DNA of 64,000 nucleotides from Candidatus Odyssella thessalonicensis L13 (GTDB lineage Bacteria > Pseudomonadota > Alphaproteobacteria > Paracaedibacterales > Paracaedibacteraceae), in assembly GCF_000190415.1 (NCBI RefSeq), contig NZ_AEWF01000003.1:186001-250000 (forward strand), given 5' to 3'. Below the pieces are notes generated by a model. The model had not been told where the DNA came from. It searched no databases and worked only from the letters and a program-made list of their open reading frames with translations. Every line of letters begins with the position of its first letter. The first letter of the stretch is position 1. This document shows positions 53,350 through 63,263 of this stretch, one piece after another. The translations under genes and the position numbers were made by a program.

Positions 53350-53772
53350 ATGGCCTATTGGCTAATAAAAACGGAACCATCAACCTGGTCATGGCACGAC
53401 CAGAAAACCAAAAAGGTTACCCATTGGGATGGCGTGAGAAACTACCAGGCTTCGAACAACATGAAGGCCATGAAGAAAGGGGACTTATGTTTCTTTTATC
53501 ATTCGGTGTCTGAGCGCCAGATTATGGGAATCGTTCAAGTGATCCGCGAATATTATCCCGATCATACTGATGAAATGGGTCGGTTTGGTATGGTGGATGT
53601 GGAATACGTTGAAGAGTTATCTATGCCGGTAAGCTTGGACCAAATAAAAGCACTGCCTGAGTTGCAGCATATAGCTTTGGTCCGGCAATCCCGTTTATCC
53701 GTCATGCCAATAGATCAGGATTCCTGGAAAATTATTTGTCAACTAGGAGGCAAACATGCTGTCTTTAATTGA
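53350..53772 (+). CDS. EVE-domain protein
   Basis: A 140-residue protein consisting of an EVE (PUA-like, YTH-related) domain, which binds modified bases in RNA or DNA. It has AYWLIKTEPSTWSW, the core WDGVRNYQASNNMKAMKKGD, FFYHSVSERQIMGIVQV and the late LVRQSRLSVMPI. The role is unknown; it is linked in genomes to tsaD-gpsA, as here, which hints at a role in tRNA modification or translation. It overlaps the next gene by 17 bases. Confidence 0.9.
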   Translation: MAYWLIKTEPSTWSWHDQKTKKVTHWDGVRNYQASNNMKAMKKGDLCFFYHSVSERQIMGIVQVIREYYPDHTDEMGRFGMVDVEYVEELSMPVSLDQIKALPELQHIALVRQSRLSVMPIDQDSWKIICQLGGKHAVFN

Positions 53773-54982
53773 AAGCCTTGGCCGACGTCTCAATCTGCTC
53801 GCTCTTTTCCTGTGGGCACCTTTGGCGTTGGTAGCCCCGCGGGCCATGCATCTGCCTTTATTTATTCTCGCTGCCACCAGCTGCTTTAGCCACCGTTTTA
53901 AGAATATTCGCCTTTTAATCCAGCCCGAATGGTTGCTGTTGAGCGCCTTTCTAAGCTGGGCTCTGATCTCCAGCCAGTGGAGTTTAGACCCCGGCTTTGC
54001 TGTGCAAGACTGGGTTAAGCTGTTTTCCATTTTATTAGCCTCAGCCTCAGTCATTTTACACTGTCACGAACTTAGCCGCAAAGAGATTGATTTATATTTG
54101 AAAGCGTTTATTTTAGGCGGCGTGATAACTCTGATTGGCATTATTATCGATCGCAGTCTGGGTTACTCTTTAACGCACTTCACCCATCGATCCATAGCTT
54201 TAACCTATGCCCGGTATATTACTCTAATCTCTCTGGGAATCTGGATCTTTTTACTGAGATTACCTCAGAGCAATTTTAAACCATTGATGGCAATCGTGGT
54301 CTTATTGATTATGGCCTGCTTTTTCTGGACGTATGAATTCGATGCGGGGCCCGTCGGTCTTCTGTTTGGCACCGGGCTTATGGTGATGACTTTTCTGGTT
54401 CCGAGATTTACTTCCTATTTATTGCGGTGCGGATGTGTCCTCGTCCCGATTATTGTGATCTTGGGATGTGGACTGTGGATGACGGAAGGGCATTGGCAAA
54501 AGATTACCTCTTTTGGAGTTCATTCAACCTACCAACAACGTTTAGAGATGATTGATTGGGCCTCAAAGAAAATTATTGAAAAGCCGTTAGGATATGGGTT
54601 TTCCCAAACACGTGCGTTAAGCGTAAAAGATAAAATTAAGGGGTATGATTTACAAAATGACCAGTTAACAACCACTACGATCTGGGAAAAAGGCACCTGG
54701 CATCTCCATAATGGATTATTGCAGATATTCCTGGAGCTGGGAGTCATCGGCTTCTTACTGATCGTTGCTATTATCTGGCGATTATTAACTAAGCTCTGGA
54801 AGCTAAATCTTGATCGATACCGGTTAGGTGTAATGCATGGTTACATTACAACATTACTTTTTATTGTCTCTGTTGGCTTTGGGATTTGGCAAACGTGGTG
54901 GTTGTCGACCATAATAATGCTAACAATTTTATTGTCATTTAAGGTTAATTATGAAAGACAAATTGTCTCTACTAATCTCTAA
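53756..54982 (+). CDS. O-antigen ligase (WaaL)-family membrane protein
   Basis: A 408-residue protein with about ten to twelve membrane segments. The Wzy/WaaL hallmark is the long periplasmic loop before the last helices, with GYGFSQTRAL and the motif WHLHNGLLQIFLELGVIGF (HNxxLqxxxExGxxG), where the histidine is catalytic in ligases. It would transfer a polysaccharide from undecaprenyl diphosphate to lipid A-core; a polymerase (Wzy) role cannot be excluded. It overlaps the EVE gene before it and the CapD-like gene after it (32 bases), suggesting one surface-sugar unit. Confidence 0.83.
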   Translation: MLSLIESLGRRLNLLALFLWAPLALVAPRAMHLPLFILAATSCFSHRFKNIRLLIQPEWLLLSAFLSWALISSQWSLDPGFAVQDWVKLFSILLASASVILHCHELSRKEIDLYLKAFILGGVITLIGIIIDRSLGYSLTHFTHRSIALTYARYITLISLGIWIFLLRLPQSNFKPLMAIVVLLIMACFFWTYEFDAGPVGLLFGTGLMVMTFLVPRFTSYLLRCGCVLVPIIVILGCGLWMTEGHWQKITSFGVHSTYQQRLEMIDWASKKIIEKPLGYGFSQTRALSVKDKIKGYDLQNDQLTTTTIWEKGTWHLHNGLLQIFLELGVIGFLLIVAIIWRLLTKLWKLNLDRYRLGVMHGYITTLLFIVSVGFGIWQTWWLSTIIMLTILLSFKVNYERQIVSTNL

Positions 54983-56423
54983 TATACGTCATTTTTATAA
55001 GAGCAGAATTGCTTTTTTTCTGCCTCTTGCATTTGTCCTTAAATCTTTATGCTTCTTTGTTATTAGTGCTCTGATTACCAATGATTTCGATTTAACAGGA
55101 TATTCGGCCCCTTATTTATCCAAGACACTGCTTATCTATTGTTTAGTTAGTTTAGGCGTATTCCTATTTTTACAGGCTCCAGATAATCGATCAATGGTTC
55201 TCAGGATTTATGCACGCCTTGATTATTGGCAAATCATAATAACCACTGTGATTTTCTTTCCCTTAATGTTATTGGGCGGAAAGAAAGAGATGCTGCCCTG
55301 GTTCACCCCAGTGTTGGCAATGGGCTTAATGCTGCTCATGGTGAGTCGGCGATCTTTGTTGAGATTGATGCGCTATAACTTTAAATCAGCGACAGTGGCT
55401 GCTAAGGCTATCCAAAGCTGGGAACACCTTACCTCGACTGTGCCTGTAGGCTTAAAGCTGGCTAACAAAAAGCCCTGGATTAATTATGATAGCATCATGA
55501 TTTCAGGGGCTAGCACAGCTTTAGGACAAAAGATTTTAAGCTTTATGGGGACACCTGCTTTAAAGAAGGCTGTGTTAATTGACTCAGATGAGAATCAGTT
55601 ATTATTGTTGCGCTTGTGGATGCAAAAATTTTTCCCTCAGGTTCAAGCTGTTTACTTGTTAAGTAGTGAATTAACACCTTCCTCCTTGAAGAATTTATTC
55701 AAGACTTATGGAATTAAGTACGTCTTTGATATAGACCGATCATTTTATAGGTCGCCGATTGAAGGCAGCGATAAACTGCTATGTGAACGCAATCTTAAAT
55801 TTCCACGATTGCTTCTGGATCAGGCAGTTGCCAATAAAGCAAAATTTGTTATTAGCCTGTCGGCTATCCCCGGTGAAAAAGACGACACCCTGGCGGCTAC
55901 TCAAACCTTGCTGGAAAGCTATGCCCAGCGGCTTGATGGTGACAAGACCCGCGTTATCCCTTTCCGAATTCGACCTTTGGCTGAATTACCAGAGGTCAAG
56001 AGCAAATTGTTGGCGCATCTGTGGCAATTTGATAAGAGCAAACTTTTGCTCGCGCCCGTTAATCAAACCGCTTTAACACTTTTGACCGTTTTAGAGCAGC
56101 TCACCGAAAATCCTGCCCATTTTGGCGCCGTATGGGAAGTTACCCATGTCTATGAATGCCAAAAGCTCAAGTTGCCTCGGCAAATTAGGATTAAAGAGAC
56201 CTTGGCTGACCTCTCGTACAAGCTTAATTCCCTCATTTTAACCCTAAAATGCTCCACCTTGTCCTCCGATTTCCTGTTTCCAACAAGTCGAGAGGGGGCT
56301 GCTCTTGTTGCTGATTGTCCAATTGTCGAAACAGATTTTGAGCAGTCGTTTAAAGAGGTTGAGACCTTATTGCTCTGCCGCGAGCAGAGTGGCAGCCCTC
56401 GCAAGAAGGTTGCTGCTAAATAG
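54951..56423 (+). CDS. Degenerate CapD/WbpM-like polysaccharide protein
   Basis: A 490-residue protein. Residues 15-135 hold four membrane helices, as in WbpM/CapD/PglF sugar dehydratases, followed by a soluble region like their Rossmann domain: SIMISGASTALGQKIL near 184-199 aligns with the VLVTGAGGSIG motif, and FVISLSAIPG with the VLISTDKAV strand. The catalytic segment GATKRxxE is replaced by AATQTLLES, and the usual YKHVP region is FYRSPIE. I therefore think the NAD site is altered and activity is lost or changed. AAGG lies six bases before the ATG. Its overlap with the ligase suggests a structural partner role. Confidence 0.65.
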   Translation: MKDKLSLLISNIRHFYKSRIAFFLPLAFVLKSLCFFVISALITNDFDLTGYSAPYLSKTLLIYCLVSLGVFLFLQAPDNRSMVLRIYARLDYWQIIITTVIFFPLMLLGGKKEMLPWFTPVLAMGLMLLMVSRRSLLRLMRYNFKSATVAAKAIQSWEHLTSTVPVGLKLANKKPWINYDSIMISGASTALGQKILSFMGTPALKKAVLIDSDENQLLLLRLWMQKFFPQVQAVYLLSSELTPSSLKNLFKTYGIKYVFDIDRSFYRSPIEGSDKLLCERNLKFPRLLLDQAVANKAKFVISLSAIPGEKDDTLAATQTLLESYAQRLDGDKTRVIPFRIRPLAELPEVKSKLLAHLWQFDKSKLLLAPVNQTALTLLTVLEQLTENPAHFGAVWEVTHVYECQKLKLPRQIRIKETLADLSYKLNSLILTLKCSTLSSDFLFPTSREGAALVADCPIVETDFEQSFKEVETLLLCREQSGSPRKKVAAK

Positions 56424-56649
56424 TCTTACTTGAAGAAACGCCTTTTGCAAGGATGTAAAGGGTCTTCTCATTTAATAGGAGGCCTAAAACGCAGATCAAT
56501 TTCACGCGTGGAAGACACAAGATAGAAACTAATGAGGATGTGAGGGTGAGGGGAGATCTCCCATGCCTGGAAAAGAGCTGATAAGCTTTAGCCTTAGATA
56601 CTCTCAACCCTTGCGGGCAGTTTAGGCGGCAATCTATCCGGAATAAGAA

Positions 56650-57135
56650 TTAAGAAGTGCTAGCGGTTGAAGAGTTTAATTCTTCAAGATGCTCATGAAT
56701 GTGTTTAGGTTTATGGGGTGTGGGCCAAGGTTTCTGGACATCACCTAAGTGTAAATGAATATCGTTGGTCTCAAGGCGTATTTCTGAACCGCCAGAAAAA
56801 ACCAAATGGATAGCGCCCTCATTTTCACCGTGCATGGTTAGCAAATTATAATGTTGATCATTTTTCTTGAAGTCGATGCCTTTATGAAGGACTCGCTCAA
56901 CATTATGAATTTCAAGACCAGAATGAACGCGATGATACACAGGTTTACCATCACCTTCCATCTCACCATGCTCCCAACAGAATCGATTAGCCAAAGCCCT
57001 AAATGTTTTTGTCGTAGGATCATATTGCATAGCCATTAAGGGAAGAATGGCATCTTGGAGATGAGCAGCTAGAATCTGGAGATCTTCTAAATCTTTTGCA
57101 ATCAACTTTAAAGGTTTTAATTCAGGGGTATCCAT
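56650..57135 (-). CDS. DUF2948 family protein
   Basis: A 161-residue cytoplasmic protein of DUF2948, found mainly in alphaproteobacteria. The family pattern is clear: LKLIAKDLEDLQILAAHLQD, then TFRALANRFCWE, the basic HSGLEIHNVERVLHKGID, and GAIHLVFSGGSEIRLETND. GAGAGG lies ahead of the ATG. In relatives it is often next to hisD; here no his gene is near. Function unknown. The 226 bases downstream to 56424 hold nothing I can support. Confidence 0.88.
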   Translation of the reverse strand: MDTPELKPLKLIAKDLEDLQILAAHLQDAILPLMAMQYDPTTKTFRALANRFCWEHGEMEGDGKPVYHRVHSGLEIHNVERVLHKGIDFKKNDQHYNLLTMHGENEGAIHLVFSGGSEIRLETNDIHLHLGDVQKPWPTPHKPKHIHEHLEELNSSTASTS

Positions 57136-57324
57136 TCTAGCCTCTCAAGTTTTAATATAGTCTCTTTAAAATTAGCATCAATAACCCTAGGCGCATATAC
57201 ATAAAAATTTATTAAATAACAATTTTAAGTCATTTATATCCTGCGCTGGATATGCTGTCAAAAATAACTTAGGTATCCCTATATTACAACCTCTGGTTGA
57301 TTAAATTTTTTGCCCGTGAGTTTA

Positions 57325-57352
57325 ATAAATTGTCGCGGCCGCGACAATTTAT
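57325..57352. repeat. Perfect 28-bp palindrome with GC core
   Basis: ATAAATTGTCGCGG at 57325-57338 is followed without a loop by its exact reverse complement at 57339-57352. The centre is GCGGCCGC in an otherwise AT-rich gap. A loop-free palindrome fits a dimeric protein-binding site better than a terminator. It differs from the parS consensus, sharing only the outer TGT...ACA. No gene is adjacent on either side within 180 bases. Confidence 0.8.
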
Positions 57353-57460
57353 AGACTTAAAAGTAAGCTTTTTATAAAGGTTTTTGAGGATGAAACGGCC
57401 TACTTTTATGCCGAGTTTAAGCTTGTGTGACATTGTGCCACATGCTCTAGGGTAAGGAGT

Positions 57461-57517
57461 CCTGCCCACGTTCTAACAGGGCAGGTAGCTACGGAGTTTG
57501 AGACCCCAAAGGGTCTC
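57461..57517. other. Two stem-loops in the gap before the glycosyltransferase
   Basis: CCTGCCC (57461-57467) pairs with GGGCAGG (57479-57485) over an eleven-base loop, and GAGACCC (57500-57506) pairs with GGGTCTC (57511-57517) over four bases. They could be the tail of the minus-strand glycosyltransferase transcript or part of a small RNA. No strong T-run is adjacent on either strand of these stems. The gap 57136-57548 has no ORF with support. Confidence 0.5.
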
Positions 57518-57548
57518 TAATTTCTCAACTAAAAAAGAGAGCCTCTGC

Positions 57549-58664
57549 TTAACCGTTAATTTTTGTCATCATGGCTTGATTCACATGGTGCACATCAAAT
57601 ACTTTTTCAGCTAAGTGGCGGCTGGCTTGGGCCATGGGCGGCAGAAGCTCTGGTTGCTCGATCAGCATGCGCATGGCTTGCATTAAGGCTGCAGCATTCT
57701 TGATAGGAACCTTAAAACCGTTATGGTCAATTAAGTCTCGGCATCCTTGGGTGTCGGTGGTGATAATAGGACGGCCTGTGCTTAAAGCTTCTAACCCTGC
57801 GCGCGGCATCCCCTCCCGGTAAGAAGGCAGCACAAAGACGCTTGATTGCTGAAGAATAGGATGGATTCGATCAACCTGTCCTAAATAAGACAAGCGATGG
57901 GTGCGGCAGAATTCTTGAATTTCGGCGAGGGGGATGGCAGCGGGGTTGTTACTACTGCCGCCCACTAATCTAAAGTCAATCTGAGGATAGAGCTTTTTCA
58001 GCTGTGAGGCCGCCTGCAAGTATTCCCATATCCCCTTATCCTTTAATAACCGCGCCACCATCACAAAGCTCAGTGTATCTGGCAGAGGAGTAAAGGGAAA
58101 CTCATTAAGACAGACCCCTGACCCGCCAACTACACTGCATTTGTCAGCCGTAATTAAGCGTTGCTCTATAAATGTTTGCTGGTCATCCTTATTCTGGAAA
58201 AACACCCAAGAGTTACGCCGAAGGGCTAATTTATATAATCCATTGGTAATCACTCTCAAGCAGCGCGCTTTTAAAGACAGATCAGTATAGACATACCCTA
58301 AACCGGTGATAGTACTGATCACCTTAATGGGTAAGCCATAGCTAGCTAAGCTACCATACAAGACAGGTTTAATACGGTAAAGTAAGACATGAGAGGGGCA
58401 AACTAACTGATAGAGCTGCCTCATCCGCACAATTAAAGTTAAGTCCTGAAAAGGATTAATTCCCCCATTGCTAAAATCAAGAGGGAAAACAGGAATCTTT
58501 TCTTGTAAAGCGTGCTCTTGCAGCTTCGCAAAATAGGTGTCCGGATTACAAGCAATGGTAACCTGCCATCCCTGACGACGGCATTGCTGAACAAAGCTCC
58601 AGCGGAAATCAAGTAGCGACTTACTATCATTTGATAAAATGAGCAGAGACTGCGGCTCTGTCAC
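57549..58664 (-). CDS. GT4-family glycosyltransferase
   Basis: A 371-residue GT-B fold enzyme. The N-terminal domain starts [20 protein letters not shown], and the C-terminal nucleotide-sugar domain has [40 protein letters not shown] and [16 protein letters not shown], the EX7E-type motif of GT4. Similar proteins build O-antigen or capsule. Its ATG overlaps the alaS stop (ATGA), an odd pairing that would couple sugar transfer to tRNA charging only through transcription. Confidence 0.88.
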   Translation of the reverse strand: MTEPQSLLILSNDSKSLLDFRWSFVQQCRRQGWQVTIACNPDTYFAKLQEHALQEKIPVFPLDFSNGGINPFQDLTLIVRMRQLYQLVCPSHVLLYRIKPVLYGSLASYGLPIKVISTITGLGYVYTDLSLKARCLRVITNGLYKLALRRNSWVFFQNKDDQQTFIEQRLITADKCSVVGGSGVCLNEFPFTPLPDTLSFVMVARLLKDKGIWEYLQAASQLKKLYPQIDFRLVGGSSNNPAAIPLAEIQEFCRTHRLSYLGQVDRIHPILQQSSVFVLPSYREGMPRAGLEALSTGRPIITTDTQGCRDLIDHNGFKVPIKNAAALMQAMRMLIEQPELLPPMAQASRHLAEKVFDVHHVNQAMMTKING

Positions 58665-61300
58665 GATAAAATCGCCTCAATGGCTGCCATGGCTGCTGGA
58701 ATCTCAGTGGGATTACTGCCGCCTGCTTGCGCCATGTCGGGCCGCCCCCCACCGCCTTTGCCCCCTAATACCTCAGAGCCAGCGCGGACCAGGTCAACGG
58801 CATTAACTTTGTCCGTCAAGTCAGCAGTGACGCCAATTACCAAGGCAACTTTGTCTTCCACGACACTTGTTAAGATAATCACGCCCGACTTGACTTCAGT
58901 TTTTAGCTGATCAACCAGAGGTTTTAAATCTTTGGCGGGTATATCGACCAGGTTTTTTGTTAAAACATTAATGTGCCCAATCTGTTTAAGGCCAGCAACA
59001 GTGGTACCTGAGGAGCCACCTAACGCCATCTTTTGCCGTAGATCGGCCAGTTGCCGTTCAAAGGTTTTCCGTTCCTGAAGTAAAAGATCAATTTTCTCGG
59101 GAATCTCAACGCTTGGGCATTTAAGAGTAAAGGAAAGTTTGCTTATTTGCTCTTGCAAGCTTCTAAGGTAATCTAAGGCGGCTATTCCAGCAATCGCTTC
59201 AAGGCGACGTACGCCGGCTGAGACACCTGCCTCAGAAAGAATCTTAACTAAGCCAATATCGCCTGTCCTAGAAGCGTGGGTACCGCCGCAAAGCTCAATT
59301 GAATAAGCAGCACCGTCACACTGGCCCATTTTCAATACTCGAACTTCATCACCATACTTTTCCCCAAATAAAGCCATTGCCCCACTGGCAATGGCTTCTT
59401 CTGCAGCCATTAAGTGGGTTTCAATCGCGGTGTTGGCTAAGATTTGCAAATTGACTTCTTGCTCGATGGCCTTAATTTCTTCGGCAGTTAACGGCTTAGT
59501 ATGAGTAAAGTCAAAGCGCAGGCGGTCTGCAGCCACTAAGGATCCCTTTTGGGTCACGTGCCCGCCCAGATGACGGCGCAGAGCCGCATGTAAAAGGTGA
59601 GTCGCTGAATGGTGCGCCCTTAATCCTTGGCGTCGCTGGCCATTGACTACTAGCTTGGCGGTCTCCCCCACTTTAATCCTTCCTGATTCTAAGGTGACAT
59701 GATGAACATGCAAGCTTCCCAAATGCTTGTTGGTGTTTAAAACTCGTGCTTGTGCACCGTTAGCAAAGTGGATAACTCCCTGGTCACCTTCTTGGCCGCC
59801 TGATTCTGCATAAAATGGAGTTTGATTAAAAACGATATCGCCTGTCTGTCCAGCGCTTAAGTGAGCAACAGTTTGGCTGTTGACGACAATAGCTTGGACC
59901 AAAGCTTCGGCAGTTTCACTTTCATATCCTAAAAATTCGCTGGCTCCAAATTCCTGTTGGATGTCAAACCATACTTGCTCGTCCTTTTTCTCCCCGGACC
60001 CTGACCAATGCGCCCGCGCTGCTGCTTTCTGGGCCGCCATGGCAGCATTGAAGCCTTCTAAATCAACAGAGCGATCCTGGCTCCGTAACACGTCTTGTGT
60101 TAAATCAAGGGGGAAGCCATAGGTGTCATAAAGCTTGAACGCAATCTCGCCTGATAGAGCCTGAGTCGGCGCTAGTTTAGCTGTTTCTTCTTCCAGTAAA
60201 CGCAAACCCCGCTCTAAGGTTTGGCGGAACCGTTCTTCTTCGAGCTTCAGGTTCTCTTTAATCATGGCTTGGGCGCGGGTAAGTTCAGGGTAAGCCGTGC
60301 CCATAACTTCTACCAAACGATCGACTAAGCGATACATGAGTGGCTCTTTGGCTCCTAATAAATGGGCATGACGCATGGCCCGACGCATAATCCGGCGCAA
60401 CACATAACCGCGGCCTTCGTTACTGGGCATGACACCATCAGCAAGAAGGAAGGAGCTGGCCCGTAAGTGATCAGCAATAACATTGTGCGAATGTCGATAA
60501 GCCGCAGCCTGGGTCCCGGTCAACTCCGTTGAGGCCTCAATTAAAGATTTAAACAGGTCAGTGTCATAATTGTTATGCACGCCTTGGAGTATGGTTGCAA
60601 AACGTTCCAGCCCCATACCGGTGTCGACGGAAGGCTTAGGTAAATTTATGCGCGTGCCATCGGCTTGCTGTTCAAATTGCATAAAAACCAGATTCCAGAA
60701 CTCAGTAAAGCGATCTCCATCTTGATCGGCACTGCCGGGAGGGCCACCGGCAATGCTTTCGCCATGATCGTAAAAGATCTCAGTACACGGACCACACGGT
60801 CCTGTATCGCCCATGGACCAAAAGTTGTCGCTGGTGGCAATGCGGATAATTTTGTGGTCCGGAAATCCTGCTATTTTCTTCCACAAATTAGCGGCTTCCT
60901 CGTCTTCATGGTAAACGGTGACTAACAACCGCTCAGGACTAAGCGCAAAATTCTTAGTTACTAAGTTCCAAGCTAAATAAATAGCTTCTTCTTTGAAGTA
61001 ATCCCCGAACGAGAAATTCCCAAGCATTTCAAAAAAAGTATGATGCCGAGCCGTATAACCCACATTTTCAAGATCGTTATGTTTACCGCCGGCGCGAACA
61101 CATTTCTGAGAGGTTGTCGCACGGGTATAGGAGCGTTTTTCAAGGCCGGTAAAAACGTCCTTGAATTGCACCATACCGGCATTTGTAAAGAGCAATGTCG
61201 GATCGTTGGCGGGCACCAAAGAGCTGGAGGCCACCACTTCATGGCGATTTTCTTTAAAATAATTAAGGAAGGTGGAACGAATATCAGCAAGTGTGCGCAT
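58661..61300 (-). CDS. alaS: Alanyl-tRNA synthetase
   Basis: An 879-residue class II synthetase. The catalytic domain starts [20 protein letters not shown] and has [35 protein letters not shown] and [15 protein letters not shown]. The editing domain has the metal ligands in [13 protein letters not shown] and, further on, [15 protein letters not shown]. The C-terminal C-Ala domain ends with [16 protein letters not shown]. Full length. It heads a minus-strand unit with the GT4 gene. Confidence 0.98.
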   Translation of the reverse strand: MRTLADIRSTFLNYFKENRHEVVASSSLVPANDPTLLFTNAGMVQFKDVFTGLEKRSYTRATTSQKCVRAGGKHNDLENVGYTARHHTFFEMLGNFSFGDYFKEEAIYLAWNLVTKNFALSPERLLVTVYHEDEEAANLWKKIAGFPDHKIIRIATSDNFWSMGDTGPCGPCTEIFYDHGESIAGGPPGSADQDGDRFTEFWNLVFMQFEQQADGTRINLPKPSVDTGMGLERFATILQGVHNNYDTDLFKSLIEASTELTGTQAAAYRHSHNVIADHLRASSFLLADGVMPSNEGRGYVLRRIMRRAMRHAHLLGAKEPLMYRLVDRLVEVMGTAYPELTRAQAMIKENLKLEEERFRQTLERGLRLLEEETAKLAPTQALSGEIAFKLYDTYGFPLDLTQDVLRSQDRSVDLEGFNAAMAAQKAAARAHWSGSGEKKDEQVWFDIQQEFGASEFLGYESETAEALVQAIVVNSQTVAHLSAGQTGDIVFNQTPFYAESGGQEGDQGVIHFANGAQARVLNTNKHLGSLHVHHVTLESGRIKVGETAKLVVNGQRRQGLRAHHSATHLLHAALRRHLGGHVTQKGSLVAADRLRFDFTHTKPLTAEEIKAIEQEVNLQILANTAIETHLMAAEEAIASGAMALFGEKYGDEVRVLKMGQCDGAAYSIELCGGTHASRTGDIGLVKILSEAGVSAGVRRLEAIAGIAALDYLRSLQEQISKLSFTLKCPSVEIPEKIDLLLQERKTFERQLADLRQKMALGGSSGTTVAGLKQIGHINVLTKNLVDIPAKDLKPLVDQLKTEVKSGVIILTSVVEDKVALVIGVTADLTDKVNAVDLVRAGSEVLGGKGGGGRPDMAQAGGSNPTEIPAAMAAIEAILS

Positions 61301-61615
61301 GGATTTCTTGTCTAATTACTGAGGTTGCTTAGAAAATAATTTAGCACACAATCACTCAAAATGTAAAAGGAATGAAGGTCCAATTGAGAGTGTTTAAGAG
61401 GATCACTTAGGAGGTAATAAGCATTTCCATAGGGTGGTTAACCACAAGTAGTTTCTTATGGTCAAGGTATTCACCTTATCGTTATTCTTAACTTTATTAA
61501 TCTTCGCAGAATAGCAGTTGCAAGAGGTACAGTCAGTCTAAGCTGAGAATCGGGATCAGTTTTATCCAGGTTACGATGAAGGGAAAGAAGCTCAAGGTGT
61601 TCTTTCCCAATTAAT
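61301..61615. other. Intergenic gap
   Basis: About 315 bases between two minus-strand genes, AT-rich. It should hold the alaS promoter; I see no ORF, no T-box-like leader and no strong hairpin. Confidence 0.4.
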
Positions 61616-62014
61616 TTACTTATACCTTTTGCTTCTCATGGCCAATAAATAATCCTGATGATTAGCATAAGGGGCGACCTCAGGTATATACTGTTCAGTG
61701 CTTCTATTTTTTAGGTCATTAAATTCATACAGAGTAAAATAACTTTGCGGCAAATACTTCTCTAGATGGTCTGCATAGTTTTTGACTCGATCAACTTCCC
61801 AAATGATTTCTTCTGTCTCCCTTTCTCGCAGAAGGTTAAACTCGGACTCGGTTAAGGGAAGGGTGCGAAGCGCATCTCTAGCTGCGTTTTCTAATTTCCT
61901 TCGTTGAGCTACCAGATGTGTCGCTCTCTCATAATTGCTCCAGTTAGTACTCTCGAGCGCCTGTATAGAGCTCAAAGACAATAAGAGCACGCTTAGAAGT
62001 CTTAAGTTTACCAT
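61616..62014 (-). CDS. Small secreted protein with two internal repeats
   Basis: A 132-residue protein with a clear signal peptide (residues 1-19, LRLLSVLLLSLSSIQA). The mature part contains two related units of about 35 residues: LTESEFNLLRERETEEIIWE with VDRVKNYADHLEKYL (53-90), and FTLYEFNDLKNRSTEQYIPE with VAPYANHQDYLLAM (92-127). The shared pattern is L-x-x-x-EFNxLxxRxTExxIxEV-x(3)-YAxHxxYL. I know no such family. AAGGAGA precedes the ATG. It is a single gene between alaS and zapE, probably exported to the periplasm or beyond. Confidence 0.7.
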   Translation of the reverse strand: MVNLRLLSVLLLSLSSIQALESTNWSNYERATHLVAQRRKLENAARDALRTLPLTESEFNLLRERETEEIIWEVDRVKNYADHLEKYLPQSYFTLYEFNDLKNRSTEQYIPEVAPYANHQDYLLAMRSKRYK

Positions 62015-62234
62015 TAAATGGAATCTCCTTGTAAGAAATACATAATCACCATTAATGAGATTACAATAATGAGATTACAAATAATTTTATTCAAAACAAA
62101 ATTAAATTTTGTAGGCCTATTGGGCTTGAATATGAGACTAGTTTAGGTTGGACAGTTAAATACAGCTCACAGCTCTTAAGCTTCTGAATTAATGCTGATC
62201 AAGTCGACGGTCTGTGGAAGTCAGTATTGGTAAT

Positions 62235-63263
62235 CTATCGCAAGTTTTGAGCTTCCATTTGAACTAGCCGCGACGCCGTTCGCTCAAAAGGTAAGAGGGG
62301 ATGTTTATGATCCTGATATAAGCGATCAGGGGCGTCTGCAGCGTGGAGGTGCAGCTGCACCCCTTCATCGTATAAGCAATCAATGAGGGTAATAAAGCGA
62401 TGAGCGCTATCACGATGTTCTGCTGTTAGCAGCGGCACATTCACCAGAAACACTTCTTTGACTTGCTTGGCGATCGCTTGATACTCAGCTGCACCGTAAG
62501 CAACCTCACAAATATCCTTAAAGTCGACCCACAGCGTCGTCTGTGACGCTTCAGGGAAATGGATAGAGCGCTGATGAATAACAAAGGTCAGGCCTATTTT
62601 ATCTTCCTTGTCTAATTGCTGGATAAATCTGTCGCGCAGATGCGCATAAGTTTCCGGCTTAAAATGGTGGACACCCTGCGCGTCGAGCCGTCGGTAATCA
62701 ATATTATTCTGGCTATCTAAGTGAATAATTTCTAAATTAGTTTTGAGAATGGGAATAAAAGGGGCAAAGCGATCGTGGTGAAGGCCGCCTTGATAAAGGT
62801 CATCCGGAGCGGTGTTAGAGGTGGTCACAAAATAAATGCCTTGGGCAAAGAGGGTCTGAAATAACCGCGCTAAAATCATGGCATCAGCAATCTCAGTGAC
62901 TTGGAATTCATCCAAACAAATTAAATCATAGGCCTGTCGCAGCGCTTTCGCTGTCTTGATCAGATCTCCCTTATGATCAAAAAGCTGTTGATGGACAAGC
63001 TGCATAAAATCTGTAAAGTGATATCGAACTTTTCGATTAAGGGCTATGTGATTAAAAAAGAGATCCATAATGTAGGTCTTGCCGCGCCCAACTTCGCCCC
63101 AGATATAACCTCCCAAGGGTTTAGGGCTTTTAAAGATCTTGGCGAGAAAGCCCTGGGAAGTCTCAAAGATTTTCTCCAGTTGTTGTAAAGCGAGCTGATG
63201 ATTGACGTCCGGTTGCCACCCTTGCCGTTCGCAGTCCTGTAAGTATATTTCTGATAAGCTCAT
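62235..63263 (-). CDS. zapE: Cell division protein ZapE (AFG1-like ATPase)
   Basis: A 342-residue AAA-type ATPase. In E. coli ZapE binds the Z-ring at late division and under stress; its mitochondrial relative AFG1 handles respiratory-chain proteins. It has KPLGGYIWGEVGRGKTYIMD (Walker A), ICLDEFQVTEIADAMIL (Walker B with the family's DEFQVTDIADA pattern), ARLFQTLFAQGIYFVTTSNT and APDDLYQGGLHHDRFAPFI. The start overlaps the stop of the glycosyltransferase upstream as ATGA. Confidence 0.94.
   Translation of the reverse strand: MSLSEIYLQDCERQGWQPDVNHQLALQQLEKIFETSQGFLAKIFKSPKPLGGYIWGEVGRGKTYIMDLFFNHIALNRKVRYHFTDFMQLVHQQLFDHKGDLIKTAKALRQAYDLICLDEFQVTEIADAMILARLFQTLFAQGIYFVTTSNTAPDDLYQGGLHHDRFAPFIPILKTNLEIIHLDSQNNIDYRRLDAQGVHHFKPETYAHLRDRFIQQLDKEDKIGLTFVIHQRSIHFPEASQTTLWVDFKDICEVAYGAAEYQAIAKQVKEVFLVNVPLLTAEHRDSAHRFITLIDCLYDEGVQLHLHAADAPDRLYQDHKHPLLPFERTASRLVQMEAQNLR

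Noticed and set aside
57325-57352. Palindrome as a ParB parS site
   Set aside because: Only the outer TGT...ACA agrees with parS; the inner bases (CGCGGCCGCG) differ from the TTCCACGTGGAA-type core.
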